From Salinibacterium sp. SWN167 (GTDB lineage: Bacteria > Actinomycetota > Actinomycetes > Actinomycetales > Microbacteriaceae): DNA of 64,000 bases. The notes beneath the pieces are model-generated. The model had not been told where the DNA came from and did not search any database. It worked only from the letters and a program-made list of their open reading frames with translations. Position 1 is the first letter of the stretch, and every line of letters begins with the position of its first letter. The position numbers and the translations under genes were made by a program. The DNA is taken from the NCBI RefSeq assembly GCF_015864665.1, contig NZ_JADYWU010000001.1:372001-436000 (forward strand), written 5' to 3'. Positions 1 through 8,797 of the stretch are shown here, piece after piece.

Positions 1-1070
1 GCGGTGATACCGACGGCTGCGATTTCGGGCGAGGTGAACGTGACGCGGGGCACGAGCTGGTCATTGAACTTGCGGCGTAGGCCCAGGGCCGCGTTGGTGC
101 CTGCAATACTGCCGCTTACTCCGGCGATGTGGCTAAACTTTGGCAACCCGGCGGCGTCGCCGGCCGACCAGATGTGCGGGTTGGAACTGCGCAGCGAGGC
201 ATCGACATCGATGAATCCCTCGGCCGTGATGTTTACGCCAGCGGCCTCGGGGGCGAGAGTCCCCACCCGGGTTGAGCGTCCGATCGCGGCAAGCAGGCGG
301 TCGAAGGGCACACGGCTGCCGTCGTCGAGCACGAGCTCTCCGGCTAGTCCGTCGGTCGAGATGACCTCGGCGGCAGAGCGGCCGTTGAGCACGGTGATGC
401 CGTCGCCGTCGAACGTCGCCTGCAGGATGCTGCTGGAACGCTCATCCTCAGTGGGAAGGATGCGGTCGCGGCGGTTCACAATCGTCACGGCGGAACCGAG
501 TCGGGCCATTGCTTGGCCGAGTTCACTTGCGATCGCACCGCCGCCCAGCACGACGAGGCGGGGTGGTAGTTCGTCGAGTTCCCAAATGCTGTCGCTCGTG
601 AGCATCTCGATGCTGTCGGTGCCGGCGAACTTGGGGAGGCGCGGTTCGGTTCCCGTCGCGATCACGGCCTGCACGAACGTGTGGCGAGTGCCATCGATTT
701 CTAGCGAGTGGCGGCCAGTAAAGTGAGCATCCCCGTGGATGACCTCGATGCCGAACTCGGCAAAAGCCTCGGCGGAATCGTGCGGCTCGATCGTGGCAAT
801 CGCATCCTCGACGTGCCCCATCGCCCGCGCAAAGTCGATTGTTACGTTGTCGGCGGTGATGCCGAAGCGTTCAGAAGTCCGCATGACGTGAGCGGCATGC
901 GCTGTAGCGATCAGTGACTTCGAGGGAACGCAGCCGGTCCAGAGGCAGTCCCCACCGAGGCGGTGGCGTTCGACCATCAACACCCGTGCACCGAATCGGG
1001 CGGCGGTCTTGCTAGCGACAATTCCGGCGCTGCCGGAGCCGATGACGATGAGATCCCACTGAGCGGGCAT
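1..1070 (-). CDS. FAD-dependent pyridine nucleotide-disulfide oxidoreductase, C-terminal end missing
   Basis: The frame is open from an ATG at 1070 to the window edge, giving about 356 residues. The N-terminus has the FAD-binding GSGSAG (residues 11-16) followed by the redox-active disulfide in GGDCLWTGCVPSKS (Cys42, Cys47). A second nucleotide-binding GGG.IASELG motif lies near residue 170, and GDAAG and TSPEIAAVGIT follow near the cut. This is the layout of the dihydrolipoamide dehydrogenase/mercuric reductase family, whose members run about 460-480 residues, so roughly the dimerisation domain is lost. The GGDCLWTGC form is closest to the mercuric-reductase-like branch, but no mer genes are nearby. 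Substrate unknown. An AAAGGA ribosome-binding site precedes the ATG. It is divergent from the flavodoxin-like gene at 1183. Confidence 0.85.
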   Translation of the reverse strand, partial: MPAQWDLIVIGSGSAGIVASKTAARFGARVLMVERHRLGGDCLWTGCVPSKSLIATAHAAHVMRTSERFGITADNVTIDFARAMGHVEDAIATIEPHDSAEAFAEFGIEVIHGDAHFTGRHSLEIDGTRHTFVQAVIATGTEPRLPKFAGTDSIEMLTSDSIWELDELPPRLVVLGGGAIASELGQAMARLGSAVTIVNRRDRILPTEDERSSSILQATFDGDGITVLNGRSAAEVISTDGLAGELVLDDGSRVPFDRLLAAIGRSTRVGTLAPEAAGVNITAEGFIDVDASLRSSNPHIWSAGDAAGLPKFSHIAGVSGSIAGTNAALGLRRKFNDQLVPRVTFTSPEIAAVGIT

Positions 1071-1170
1071 GCGTGTTCCTTTCGAGAGGGCGTTTGCCCC
1101 AGTCATGTTTAGCAGCGCATTGTTCAGCGAACCGTACGCTAGATCACAGTTCGCAGGGAGGGCTCGCCCG

Positions 1171-1176
1171 TAACAT
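1171..1176 (+). promoter_or_regulatory. -10 element TAACAT of a leaderless promoter
   Basis: TAACAT ends exactly six bases before the ATG at 1183 and no Shine-Dalgarno sequence is present. Transcription would start at or next to the start codon. The same TANNNT-N6-start arrangement recurs before several genes in the window. Confidence 0.55.
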
Positions 1177-1182
1177 CGGGTC

Positions 1183-1932
1183 ATGGCTACCGAAACTAAC
1201 GTGAACACCGTTCCTGCTGACGCTCCCCGCTACGACGGGCTGAAGGCCGTCTTCATCAACTGCACGCTCAAGAAGAGCCCCGAGATGAGCCACACCCAGG
1301 GCCTCATGGATTCAAGCATCCAGCTGATGCGCAGTGCCGGAGTGCACGTCGATAACGTGCGCTTCATCGACCACGACGTTGCCATCGGTGTCTACCCCGA
1401 CATGCGCGAGCACGGCTGGGAGAAGGATGCCTGGATGGACGAAGTCTGGCCTCTTATCGAAGCGGCCGACATCCTCGTCATCGGTGGACCGATCTGGCTG
1501 GGCGACAACTCCTCTGTCACCCGGATGCTAATCGAGCGTCTCTACGCGATGAGTGGCGAGTTCAACGACAAGGGCCAGTACGTGTTCTATGGCAAGGTCG
1601 GCGGCGCGCTCTTCACCGGCAACGAGGATGGCGTGAAGCACTCCGCCATGTCGGTGCTCTACAGCCTTCAGCACATTGGCTACGTCATTCCTCCCGCAGC
1701 GGATGCTGGCTGGCTCGGCGAAATCGGCCCCGGCCCCAGCTACCTCGACGAAGGCTCGGGCGGCCTCGAGAACGACTTCACGAACCGCAACACGACCTTC
1801 ATGTCGTGGAACCTCATGCATTTGGCATCGATCCTCAAGAACGCCGGCGGTATCCCCGCTTACGGAAACACCCGCAAGGCGTGGAACGACGGCGAGCACT
1901 TCGGCTTCGAAGCTAACCCCGAGTACCGGTAA
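1183..1932 (+). CDS. Flavodoxin-like NAD(P)H-dependent oxidoreductase
   Basis: This 249-residue protein resembles the flavodoxin/FMN-reductase fold. A beta strand followed by a loop (VFINCTLKKSPEMSHT, residues about 28-43) would bind the FMN phosphate, and ADILVIGGPIWLGDNSS is the second flavin-contacting loop. A conserved GKVGGALFTGNEDGVKH segment follows. These features are typical of FMN-dependent NAD(P)H:quinone or azo-reductase-like enzymes. It is soluble, with no signal peptide. The start was chosen because a -10 hexamer lies six bases upstream, so the mRNA is probably leaderless. The gene is transcribed away from the disulfide oxidoreductase and toward a Crp-type regulator. The electron acceptor is unknown. 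Confidence 0.8.
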   Translation: MATETNVNTVPADAPRYDGLKAVFINCTLKKSPEMSHTQGLMDSSIQLMRSAGVHVDNVRFIDHDVAIGVYPDMREHGWEKDAWMDEVWPLIEAADILVIGGPIWLGDNSSVTRMLIERLYAMSGEFNDKGQYVFYGKVGGALFTGNEDGVKHSAMSVLYSLQHIGYVIPPAADAGWLGEIGPGPSYLDEGSGGLENDFTNRNTTFMSWNLMHLASILKNAGGIPAYGNTRKAWNDGEHFGFEANPEYR

Positions 1933-2040
1933 CCCTCAAGTGAGCATGTCATGATGGATCCGTGCGGCGAGAGAGTGGCGTCAGCCCCCCTGGCGGGCGA
2001 ACGCCCGTGGTCGCCGCAGCGAAGGGATCCTGAACCACTC

Positions 2041-2736
2041 ATGCCGATCGACAACGGTTCGTTTAGCTGCCTCAGCGAAGTCGACCTGTTCGCCGACCTG
2101 TCGCCTGCCGAGATCGAGCAGATGGACCGCATGGCGCCCTCGCGCTCGTACTCGCTCGGCGAAATGGTATTCAGTCAGAGCCAGCCGGTGACCGCTCTTT
2201 TCATTTTGAAAAAGGGTCGCATCCGCATCTTTCGGGTCACCGAAGACGGTAAGGCACTCACGATGGCGATCCTCGAGCCGGGCGCAGTCTTTGGCGAAAT
2301 GATGATGGTCGGCCAGCGCATGTACGACAACTACGCCGAAGCGATCGACGACGTTGAGATCTGTCTCATGAACACGGCGGATGTTGAGCGCTACCTCATC
2401 GCCGACCCACGCATCGCAATCCGCATCTCGCGCCACCTGGGCGAGCAAGTCGTTCGGCTCGAGGAGCGCCTCACTGACCTTGCATTGCGTCCGCTGCAGT
2501 CGCGCGTGTGCAGCACGCTGTTGCGCCTCGCCGAGGCGGCCCCCAATTCGCGCTTCACGCATCCCACGATCCGTCTGAGCCACGACCAGCTGGCCGGGCT
2601 TCTCGGTGCGACCCGCGAATCCACGAGCAAGGCCATGTCTGATCTGGCCAGCCGCGGCATCATCCGGCAGGGGCGGGCTCGCGTGGTGATCCTCGATGCG
2701 GATGCTCTGGGCCAGCTAGCTCGCCAGTCAGGCTAG
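2041..2736 (+). CDS. Crp/Fnr-family transcriptional regulator
   Basis: The 231-residue protein has an N-terminal cyclic-nucleotide-binding-type beta barrel (about residues 12-125, with GEMVFSQ and PGAVFGEMMMVG) and a C-terminal winged helix (about 155-215). The recognition helix lies in LSHDQLAGLLGATRESTSKA. It has only one cysteine near the N-terminus, so it lacks the cluster-binding cysteines of Fnr; the ligand is unknown. An in-frame ATG at 1951 would add 30 residues, but these are low in similarity to the family and no ribosome-binding site precedes that ATG, so 2041 is preferred. A weak AAGGGA lies rather far upstream of 2041. Confidence 0.85.
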   Translation: MPIDNGSFSCLSEVDLFADLSPAEIEQMDRMAPSRSYSLGEMVFSQSQPVTALFILKKGRIRIFRVTEDGKALTMAILEPGAVFGEMMMVGQRMYDNYAEAIDDVEICLMNTADVERYLIADPRIAIRISRHLGEQVVRLEERLTDLALRPLQSRVCSTLLRLAEAAPNSRFTHPTIRLSHDQLAGLLGATRESTSKAMSDLASRGIIRQGRARVVILDADALGQLARQSG

Positions 2737-2807
2737 TGGCACTCGCGGGTATTTCACGTCCTCGATGAAGTAACTATTACTCTCTTCCGCCTAGCTGGTC
2801 GCGGGGC

Positions 2808-2813
2808 TACTCT
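2808..2813 (+). promoter_or_regulatory. -10 element TACTCT of a leaderless promoter
   Basis: TACTCT is followed by six bases and then the ATG at 2820. There is no Shine-Dalgarno sequence, so a leaderless transcript is inferred. Confidence 0.55.
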
Positions 2814-2819
2814 TCAACT

Positions 2820-3485
2820 ATGAACACTGGATGCGATGAAAACTCGGTGACCGGGCGACGTCACGGCGGGCGGGTGACAGCTGCCGCAGCATCCGCACTG
2901 ATCGCAGTGTTGGCGCTTGCCGGCTGTGTGCCGTCGGGATCAACGTCGTCGACAAGTTCCTCGAGCGTTCCCACCGCCTCGTCAACGCCGAGCTCGACGC
3001 CGCTACCCACGCCGGAGCCGTTGATCATCCCCGGCTGCGACACGTTGCTGCCGCTGAGCACCGCCAAGGGTCTGCTCTCTACAAGCACTCAAAAACTTGA
3101 CGAGCAAGATAGTTTCACGCTGAACGGCGGCGAGTTGCCAGAGATCGCGGCCGTGATGACAGATGCCACGATTGCAAAGAATTGCATTTGGGGCGTGCCG
3201 AATTCCGACGGCTACTTCTCGGTGGCTATCGGTGATATCGCTGAGCCTGATCTCTCTGATCTCAAGGGCGCGCTGGCCGCCAGCGGCTATCAGGGCACCA
3301 CAATCAACAATGTGGCCACTCTGGAGTTCACGACGGAGAACGAAATTGGAACGACCGCGGCCACTCACCTGTTTACCGGCGACCTCTGGATTCACGCCAC
3401 AGGCACCTCAGTTGACCTGACGAACGCTGCCGCGACGGCTGTTCTTGATCAAATGCGCCTCGCGAACCCCACCCGCACGTACTGA
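2820..3485 (+). CDS. Lipoprotein, member A of a three-copy local family
   Basis: This is a 221-residue protein with a hydrophobic N-terminal segment and a lipobox, LAGC, with Cys36 as the acylated residue. A Ser/Thr/Pro-rich linker follows, then a globular part that starts with EPLIIPGCDTLLPLS and ends in LANPTRTY. Two cysteines, in IPGC and AKNC, could form a disulfide outside the cell. The same start and end signatures occur in the genes at 3600 and 11240, so the three form a paralogous family. I do not recognise a known domain. Expected location is the outer face of the cytoplasmic membrane. Function unknown. Confidence 0.75.
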   Translation: MNTGCDENSVTGRRHGGRVTAAAASALIAVLALAGCVPSGSTSSTSSSSVPTASSTPSSTPLPTPEPLIIPGCDTLLPLSTAKGLLSTSTQKLDEQDSFTLNGGELPEIAAVMTDATIAKNCIWGVPNSDGYFSVAIGDIAEPDLSDLKGALAASGYQGTTINNVATLEFTTENEIGTTAATHLFTGDLWIHATGTSVDLTNAAATAVLDQMRLANPTRTY

Positions 3486-3599
3486 GTGACACTGAAGCAG
3501 ACCATTTCGTAGCAATTCTCACATTTTGGCCACAACTCTGTAGCTGGCAGACAGGTGGGTCTACCCTTCTGGCATAACGACGGATGCGAGGAGAGCCCC

Positions 3600-4253
3600 A
3601 TGAGTGAGCAACTACGACCTGTCCAAGTTTCGATCGCTGCGGCATCCGCTGCCCTGATCGTGCTGGCCTTGACCGGCTGCGTGCAGTCTGAGACGGATGC
3701 CGCGATAGACAGCGCGACGGAACCGTCGCTGGCGCCGTCAAGCGCACCGACCGAACCTACCGCTGAACCAACTCCCGTTGTGGAGTCGCTCGTGATTCCC
3801 GAGTGCTCGACGATGGTGCCCCTCGATGTCGCCAAGAGCTCCTTCTCTGAATCCACGGTCCTTTTAGCGGAGGAGAATTTTCTGGACGTGAACGAGTGGT
3901 CTATGCCCGAAGAGGCTGCTGCGATCTCGAATGCATCGGTCGCGAAGGACTGCTGGTGGGGAGTGCCCCGCGGCGATGGGTTCTTTGGGCTCGCGGTCAT
4001 CGATATTGACTCCACCCACCGCGCGACGCTAGCTTCCGCCCTGCTCGACGAAGGGGCAGTGGAGACAGCGTTAGGGAGCGTGACTGTATTGAACGTGTTG
4101 ACCTTGAGTGGGTTGAACGACATCTATGACACTCACTATTTCGCCGACGACGTGTGGATTCACGGCACCGCCAATAATGACCGGCTGTCTACAAAGCTTG
4201 CGGATGCTGCCCTCGAGCAGATTCGCGTAGCGAATCCCACGCGCGCCTACTGA
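3600..4253 (+). CDS. Lipoprotein, member B of a three-copy local family
   Basis: The 217-residue protein begins at an ATG preceded by GAGGAG (3588-3593). A hydrophobic stretch ends in lipobox LTGC, followed by a Pro/Thr-rich linker. The globular part starts with ESLVIPECSTMVPLD and ends with ALEQIRVANPTRAY, matching members A and C. Conserved cysteines occur in IPEC and AKDC, and the segment DDVWIHGT matches GDLWIHAT of A. A candidate -10 TACCCT lies at 3562-3567, so unlike A and C this copy seems to have a leader. It lies in tandem behind A, which suggests local duplication. Function unknown. Confidence 0.75.
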   Translation: MSEQLRPVQVSIAAASAALIVLALTGCVQSETDAAIDSATEPSLAPSSAPTEPTAEPTPVVESLVIPECSTMVPLDVAKSSFSESTVLLAEENFLDVNEWSMPEEAAAISNASVAKDCWWGVPRGDGFFGLAVIDIDSTHRATLASALLDEGAVETALGSVTVLNVLTLSGLNDIYDTHYFADDVWIHGTANNDRLSTKLADAALEQIRVANPTRAY

Positions 4254-4381
4254 CTCCACCTTTCCTCCGCTAACGTCAGTAGCAACCACTTCTGCGCTCC
4301 CGGGGCGCACGATCTGTCTACCCGCAGCACAGCAATCACCGCGGATGGCCGATGGGGGATGGCAACCAAAGCGACCGTAAA

Positions 4382-4412
4382 TCAAGTTTGCACAGTCAAT
4401 CTTGATCATGTA
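4382..4412 (-). promoter_or_regulatory. Putative operator boxes shared with the flavin reductase promoter
   Basis: Read on the minus strand, 4412-4394 is TACATGATCAAGATTGACT. Next to it, 4390-4382 contains CAAACTTGA. The flavin reductase promoter (9446-9464 and 9483-9491) carries TACATGATCAAAAATGACT and CAAACTTGA in the same order; the long box matches at 17 of 19 bases. The shared boxes suggest one regulator acts on both transcription units, most simply the PadR protein encoded at 8794-9393. Confidence 0.6.
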
Positions 4413-4467
4413 CGTTTTGTCTAGCCATCCAATGACGGATAAGGCCTAGGAAGGAACCTGGATCCAA

Positions 4468-5571
4468 GTGAACACAACTCTTGATTCCAAGAAACTGCGA
4501 GGCCTCGGCATCGCATCGCTCTTGGTAACAGCACTCACGCTCTCCGCCTGCACAGCACCAGCAGAAGAATCCACGCCCGACGCCGGTGACCTCCTGATCT
4601 CTCAGGAAGCCTGCGACCGCAACGCCGCGGTCGGCACCATCACCTACATCTCCGGCTACGGCTACTCGGCCAGTGCCGGTCAGCTCGACGTCTTCTTGGC
4701 CGACGAGCTCGGCTACTTCAAGGACCTGTGCCTCGACGTAGAGATCAACGCGTCCGGCGCGAACGGGCAGCAGCTCGTCTCGTCAGGGCAAGCAGAATTC
4801 ACGGCCCTTGGTTCGGCATCCGATGTCATGCTCGCTGCGGCGAACAGCAAGAACCTCACCGCGGTCGCGACCTACGGCAACACCCCGCCGTTCTCGATCT
4901 TCGCCAACGAGAAGATTAAGATCCTCAAGGACCTCGAAGGTGGTTCGCTCGGCTACTTCATCAACCTCACTCCGATCGCTTCCGCCATGCTGGATGCCGC
5001 TGACGTCGATGTCAGCAAGGTCGAACTGATCAAGATGACCAACTACGACCCGACCGTGGTTACTCGCGGCCAGGTCGACGCCATCGTCGGCTACGCCTCG
5101 AACCAGCCCGAGAACCTTCGCGCTCAGGGCCTACCGTTCAGCGAGTTCTTCCCCTCTGACGTTGGTGTTGAGGGCACGTACAACGTCATGGAGGTCAACT
5201 CCGAGTTTCTCGCCGACAACCGCGAAGTCGCCGCTGACTTTATGCGCGCCTCACTCCACGCCCTGCAGTTCTGCCTCGACAGCTCCGACGAATGCATCGA
5301 CATGATCGCGCAGCTCGCCGAAGACAACGGTCAAGGTTCTGCCTTCCCGCGTGATCAGCTCGAGCGCACCTGGAATGTGGAATCGCAGTGGGTCAAGGAC
5401 AGCAACAGTGGGCTCCCCGGAACCCAAACTGCCGCTGACTGGGCTGCCGAATACGAACTCGTCAAGAAGTTTGGAAACGTCGACAACCTGCCCGCCATCA
5501 CCGACATGATGGATGAAACGCTCGTCGCTGATCTCTATGCAGGTGGCGAACTGATCTGGCCGGGAAACTAA
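4468..5571 (+). CDS. ABC transporter substrate-binding lipoprotein, NitT/TauT (NMT1/THI5-like) type
   Basis: The 367-residue protein starts at GTG behind AGGAAGG. It has a lipoprotein signal with lipobox LSAC, then a periplasmic-binding-protein-type domain of the NMT1/THI5/SsuA group: strands around ITYISGYGYSASAGQLDVFLA, the GANGQQLVSSGQAEF loop and QVDAIVGYASN hinge region. It would bind an organic substrate outside the membrane and deliver it to the permease at 6466. The downstream ATPase, permease and LLM monooxygenase lie in the same orientation, so the imported compound is probably the monooxygenase substrate. Family members bind sulfonates, nitrate, pyrimidines or aromatic acids; the ligand here cannot be told. 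Confidence 0.85.
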   Translation: MNTTLDSKKLRGLGIASLLVTALTLSACTAPAEESTPDAGDLLISQEACDRNAAVGTITYISGYGYSASAGQLDVFLADELGYFKDLCLDVEINASGANGQQLVSSGQAEFTALGSASDVMLAAANSKNLTAVATYGNTPPFSIFANEKIKILKDLEGGSLGYFINLTPIASAMLDAADVDVSKVELIKMTNYDPTVVTRGQVDAIVGYASNQPENLRAQGLPFSEFFPSDVGVEGTYNVMEVNSEFLADNREVAADFMRASLHALQFCLDSSDECIDMIAQLAEDNGQGSAFPRDQLERTWNVESQWVKDSNSGLPGTQTAADWAAEYELVKKFGNVDNLPAITDMMDETLVADLYAGGELIWPGN

Positions 5572-5586
5572 CCCGACCACCCCACT

Positions 5587-5620
5587 CGGATGCCGCACCA
5601 CCCACCCGGTGCGGCATCCG
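5587..5620 (+). terminator. Intercistronic hairpin between binding-protein and ATPase genes
   Basis: CGGATGCCGCACC (5587-5599) and its perfect complement (5608-5620) form a 13-bp stem with an 8-base loop. No T-run follows. Inside the operon it probably stabilises or attenuates the mRNA so that the binding protein is made in excess. Confidence 0.65.
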
Positions 5621-5642
5621 GCATCACAACCAGGGAGTAACT

Positions 5643-6443
5643 GTGGAAACCGCACAGCCACACGCCGGCGTTCATATCGAGAACGTCTCTAAGAGCTTCG
5701 GCCCCGAGGGGGCACGCACGCTCGTGCTCAACCATGTGAGCCTCTCGATCAAGATGGGCGAGTTCGTTTCGGTGATTGGCCCGAGCGGCTGCGGAAAGTC
5801 GACACTGCTCAAAACTGTTGCCGGCCTCATCGATGCCGACAGCGGCGTCGTCAAGGTCGACGGGATGACGGTGAAAGCCGCGACGAAGAACAAGATGATC
5901 GGTCTTGTTCCTCAGTCTCCGGCGCTGCTCCCGTGGCGCACCGTGCTCGACAATGTGCGCCTGCCGATGACGGTGAACCCGAAAGCGAACGCGAACCGCA
6001 ATCTGCGTGACCCCCGCGAGATTCTGGAGTCCTTCGGTCTAGGGGCCGCGCTCGACAAGTATCCCGGTCAGCTCTCCGGCGGAATGCAGCAGCGCGTCGC
6101 TATTGCCCGCGCTTTCGTGTTCGACCCGAGCGTGCTGCTCATGGATGAGCCCTTTTCGGCGCTCGATGAGATGAACCGTGACGCTCAACGGCTGGGTCTC
6201 CTCGATTTCTGGCAGTCCAACCGCAAGGCCGTCATGTTCGTGACTCACTCGGTGCCCGAGGCGATCATGCTCTCCGACCGCATCGTCGTGATGGGCGCGC
6301 ACCCCGGTCACATCGCCGAAATCATCGACGTTCCCCTGCCGCGGCCTCGCACGATCGACGTGTACGCGACCGACGAGTTCCGCGACCTTGAAGGCCACGT
6401 GCGCGAAACACTGCGCGAAGTGATGGGACAAAAGAGTGCCTAA
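5643..6443 (+). CDS. ABC transporter ATP-binding protein, NitT/TauT (SsuB/TauB) type
   Basis: The 266-residue protein has Walker [10 protein letters not shown] (residues 46-54), a Q-loop near Gln91, signature LSGGMQQ (144-150), Walker B ending in MDEP (about 167-170) and the H-loop in VTHSVPEA. It hydrolyses ATP at the inner membrane face to drive import of the ligand captured by the 4468 product. It starts at GTG behind GGGAG, 71 bases after the binding protein and past an intercistronic hairpin. The permease follows after 22 bases. The length is usual for the family. Confidence 0.9.
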   Translation: METAQPHAGVHIENVSKSFGPEGARTLVLNHVSLSIKMGEFVSVIGPSGCGKSTLLKTVAGLIDADSGVVKVDGMTVKAATKNKMIGLVPQSPALLPWRTVLDNVRLPMTVNPKANANRNLRDPREILESFGLGAALDKYPGQLSGGMQQRVAIARAFVFDPSVLLMDEPFSALDEMNRDAQRLGLLDFWQSNRKAVMFVTHSVPEAIMLSDRIVVMGAHPGHIAEIIDVPLPRPRTIDVYATDEFRDLEGHVRETLREVMGQKSA

Positions 6444-6465
6444 GTCACGCAAGAACGAGGACAGC

Positions 6466-7323
6466 ATGTCAGCAACCGATACGTCGACTCTCGCGGTTCA
6501 GGCCGCGACGAGTGCAACGGGCCGCCGCATCTCACCGCTGGCGTCCGCCAAGCTCAAGCAGAACCTGCGCTGGACCAACTGGGCTCCCGCCGTGATCACC
6601 TTCGTGATCGCGGCTGCGCTCTGGCAGATCACGGCGATCGCGAATCCGTATGTGATCCCCACGATCGACCAGGTCTGGATGAGCCTCATCAAGGACGCCG
6701 ACACATACTGGGCCAACATGCTCGTGACGGGTCTTGAGGTTGCCGTGGGCGCCAGCTCGGGCATCATCGCCGGCTTCATTCTGGCGATCATCATGGCCGA
6801 GTTCCAGGTTATGGAACGCGCCGTCATGCCGCTCGTCGTGGTCGTGATGGTCACGCCGATCGTCGCTATCGCTCCGGCTCTGGTCGTCGCGTTCGGCTTC
6901 GGCATGACCCCGAAGTTCATCGTGACCGCGCTGGTCGTGTTCTTCCCCATGCTCGTCAACTCGCTTGCCGGGCTGCGGGATGTGGATGACCGTGCGCTCG
7001 ACGTGATGAAGACACTGCATGCCAGCCGCTGGGAGATCTTCCGCGACCTGCGTTTCACCGGTTCAATGCCCTATGTCTTCGCGGGGCTGCGCATTGCGCT
7101 TCCGCTCGCGATTGTCGGTGCGGCTGTCGCCGAGTTCGTCGCGGCCGGCCAGCAAGCAGGCCTCGGATCCCTCGTGACCATCGCCGCCGCGCAAGCAAAT
7201 CTGCCTGTTACCTGGGCCAGCATCGCGCTGCTTTGCCTCATGGGCGTCATCCTGATTTCTCTCCTCGCTCTCGTTCGCAAGCGAGTGCTCTGGTGGAGCG
7301 ACGGAGCCGCTGTGGGTCGCTAA
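6466..7323 (+). CDS. ABC transporter permease, NitT/TauT (SsuC/TauC) type
   Basis: The 285-residue integral membrane protein has about six predicted membrane spans and the permease coupling region around DDRALDVMKTLHASRWEIFRD. The last part, GLGSLVTIAAAQANLPVTWASI, is typical of SsuC/TauC-like permeases. It forms the translocation channel with the ATPase at 5643. An earlier in-frame GTG (6436) overlaps the ATPase gene; the ATG at 6466 with GAGGA seven bases upstream is preferred. The gene ends 106 bases before the LLM monooxygenase; that spacer is pyrimidine-rich (CCACCACC runs) and holds no terminator I can see. Confidence 0.88.
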   Translation: MSATDTSTLAVQAATSATGRRISPLASAKLKQNLRWTNWAPAVITFVIAAALWQITAIANPYVIPTIDQVWMSLIKDADTYWANMLVTGLEVAVGASSGIIAGFILAIIMAEFQVMERAVMPLVVVVMVTPIVAIAPALVVAFGFGMTPKFIVTALVVFFPMLVNSLAGLRDVDDRALDVMKTLHASRWEIFRDLRFTGSMPYVFAGLRIALPLAIVGAAVAEFVAAGQQAGLGSLVTIAAAQANLPVTWASIALLCLMGVILISLLALVRKRVLWWSDGAAVGR

Positions 7324-7429
7324 ATCCCCACGCGCGGCAGCTTTTCCCACCACCACTCTGCCCGCCACTACTCTGCCCTTTTCCGCACCCCCACCCCCAG
7401 AATTTCTCCCCACCACGAAAGGTTCCATC

Positions 7430-8797
7430 ATGAAGAAGCTTCGCTTCGGTCTATTCGAAAACCCTCAGGCCAACGACTCGGGAACGTCGACCTGGCGTCA
7501 TCCCGACAACAAGCGGGACATGTTCGACCGCCTCGACTACTGGCGTGAAATCACGACCATCTGCGAAGAGGCCGGCTTCGACTTCATGTTCTTGGCGGAT
7601 GCCTGGGGCTGGGCCGACGTCAACGGCGAGCGTCCCGAGATCTGCTCGGTCGAGGGCCTCGACCTGCCGCGTCTCGACCCCGCGATTCTGGCTGCTGCCC
7701 TCATCTCGACCACCACGAATCTCGGACTCGTGCTCACGGGATCCACTCTTCTTGAACAGCCCTACGCCTTTGCTCGTCGCATTGCGAGCCTCGACCACCT
7801 CTCGGGCGGTCGCATCGGCTGGAACGTCGTCACGACGGGAACCGCTGAGACGGCATCGCAGGCGTTCGGTGTTCCGATGGTGGCGCACGATGAGCGCTAC
7901 GACATGGCCGATGACTTCATGGAGGTCGTCTACAAACTGTGGGAGGGCGCGTGGGAGCGTGACGCTCTTGAGCGCGACAAGAACGGTCGCTTCGCCGACC
8001 CCGCCAAGGTTCACCGCATTGAGCACGACGGCCCGTACTTTAAGTCGCACGGCTACGGAAACTCCTCGTACTCACCGCAGGGCACCCCGGTGCTCTTCCA
8101 GGCCGGCACCTCACCGCGCGGCCGCGAGTTCGGTGGCAAGCATGGCGAGGCAGTCTTCCTCGGGGGCGGTGCTGTGGAGAAGGTCGCTGAGCAGGTGGCA
8201 TCCATTCGTGAAGAAGCCGTCAAGAACGGTCGTGCTGCCGACTCGGTCAAGATCATGTCCGCCTTCACGTGCGTGATCGGCGACACCGAAGATGAAGCAA
8301 AGGCCAAGCTGCAAGAGGTGTTGGATGCGGAGAGCCCCGACGTGGCCGTCGCCTCCTACGCGTGGTTCACGGGCCTCGATCTGTCTTCCTTCGACCCGGC
8401 GACGCCGATGAAGGAGCTGCACACCGAGCTTTCGCAGACCCAGATCACCCGCTTCGGCGACCAGACGGTTGGCGATGTCCTGGCGCAGTGGCACGGCAAC
8501 GGTGTGCGCAGCAAGCCCTTCGTGGGCACGGCTGAGCAGATCGCTGACGAGATGATCGCTCTCGCTGAGGGCGCCGACCTCGATGGCTTCTTGTTGACGC
8601 CGATGATTCAGCCGAGCTCAACCGTCGAGTTCATCGAGAAGGTGCTGCCAATTTTGCGGGAGCGCGGGGTTGCTGGTGAAGGCTATGACGCTCCGACGCT
8701 GCGCGAGCGCCTGCTCGGCACCGACGACTCGATCTTGCGCGATGACCACCCTGGAGCGGCGTACCGCGCAACGGCCGCGGTTGAAGCGAAGAACTAG
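7430..8797 (+). CDS. LLM-class FMNH2-dependent monooxygenase, NtaA/SnaA/DszA family
   Basis: The 455-residue length and the sequence fit the NtaA/SnaA/DszA/DmoA branch of bacterial luciferase-like monooxygenases: RFGLFENPQANDSG at the N-terminus, LSGGRIGWNVVTT around residues 122-135, HDERYDMADDFMEVV, and GTPVLFQAGTSPRGREF. Family members oxidise organic substrates with O2 and reduced FMN supplied by a separate reductase, which fits the flavin reductase at 9535. The gene follows the ABC transporter in the same direction behind GAAAGG. Its last four bases overlap the convergent PadR gene. Candidate substrates by family are aminopolycarboxylates, sulfides or sulfones, and heterocycles. The real one is unknown. 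Confidence 0.85.
   Translation: MKKLRFGLFENPQANDSGTSTWRHPDNKRDMFDRLDYWREITTICEEAGFDFMFLADAWGWADVNGERPEICSVEGLDLPRLDPAILAAALISTTTNLGLVLTGSTLLEQPYAFARRIASLDHLSGGRIGWNVVTTGTAETASQAFGVPMVAHDERYDMADDFMEVVYKLWEGAWERDALERDKNGRFADPAKVHRIEHDGPYFKSHGYGNSSYSPQGTPVLFQAGTSPRGREFGGKHGEAVFLGGGAVEKVAEQVASIREEAVKNGRAADSVKIMSAFTCVIGDTEDEAKAKLQEVLDAESPDVAVASYAWFTGLDLSSFDPATPMKELHTELSQTQITRFGDQTVGDVLAQWHGNGVRSKPFVGTAEQIADEMIALAEGADLDGFLLTPMIQPSSTVEFIEKVLPILRERGVAGEGYDAPTLRERLLGTDDSILRDDHPGAAYRATAAVEAKN

Noticed and set aside
1951-2040. N-terminal extension of the Crp-type regulator from an upstream ATG
   Set aside because: No ribosome-binding site or -10 at the right distance, and the added residues do not resemble the family.
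4254-4467. Possible riboswitch before the transporter operon
   Set aside because: No conserved aptamer pattern such as TPP, FMN or cobalamin could be made out; the shared protein-binding boxes explain the region better.
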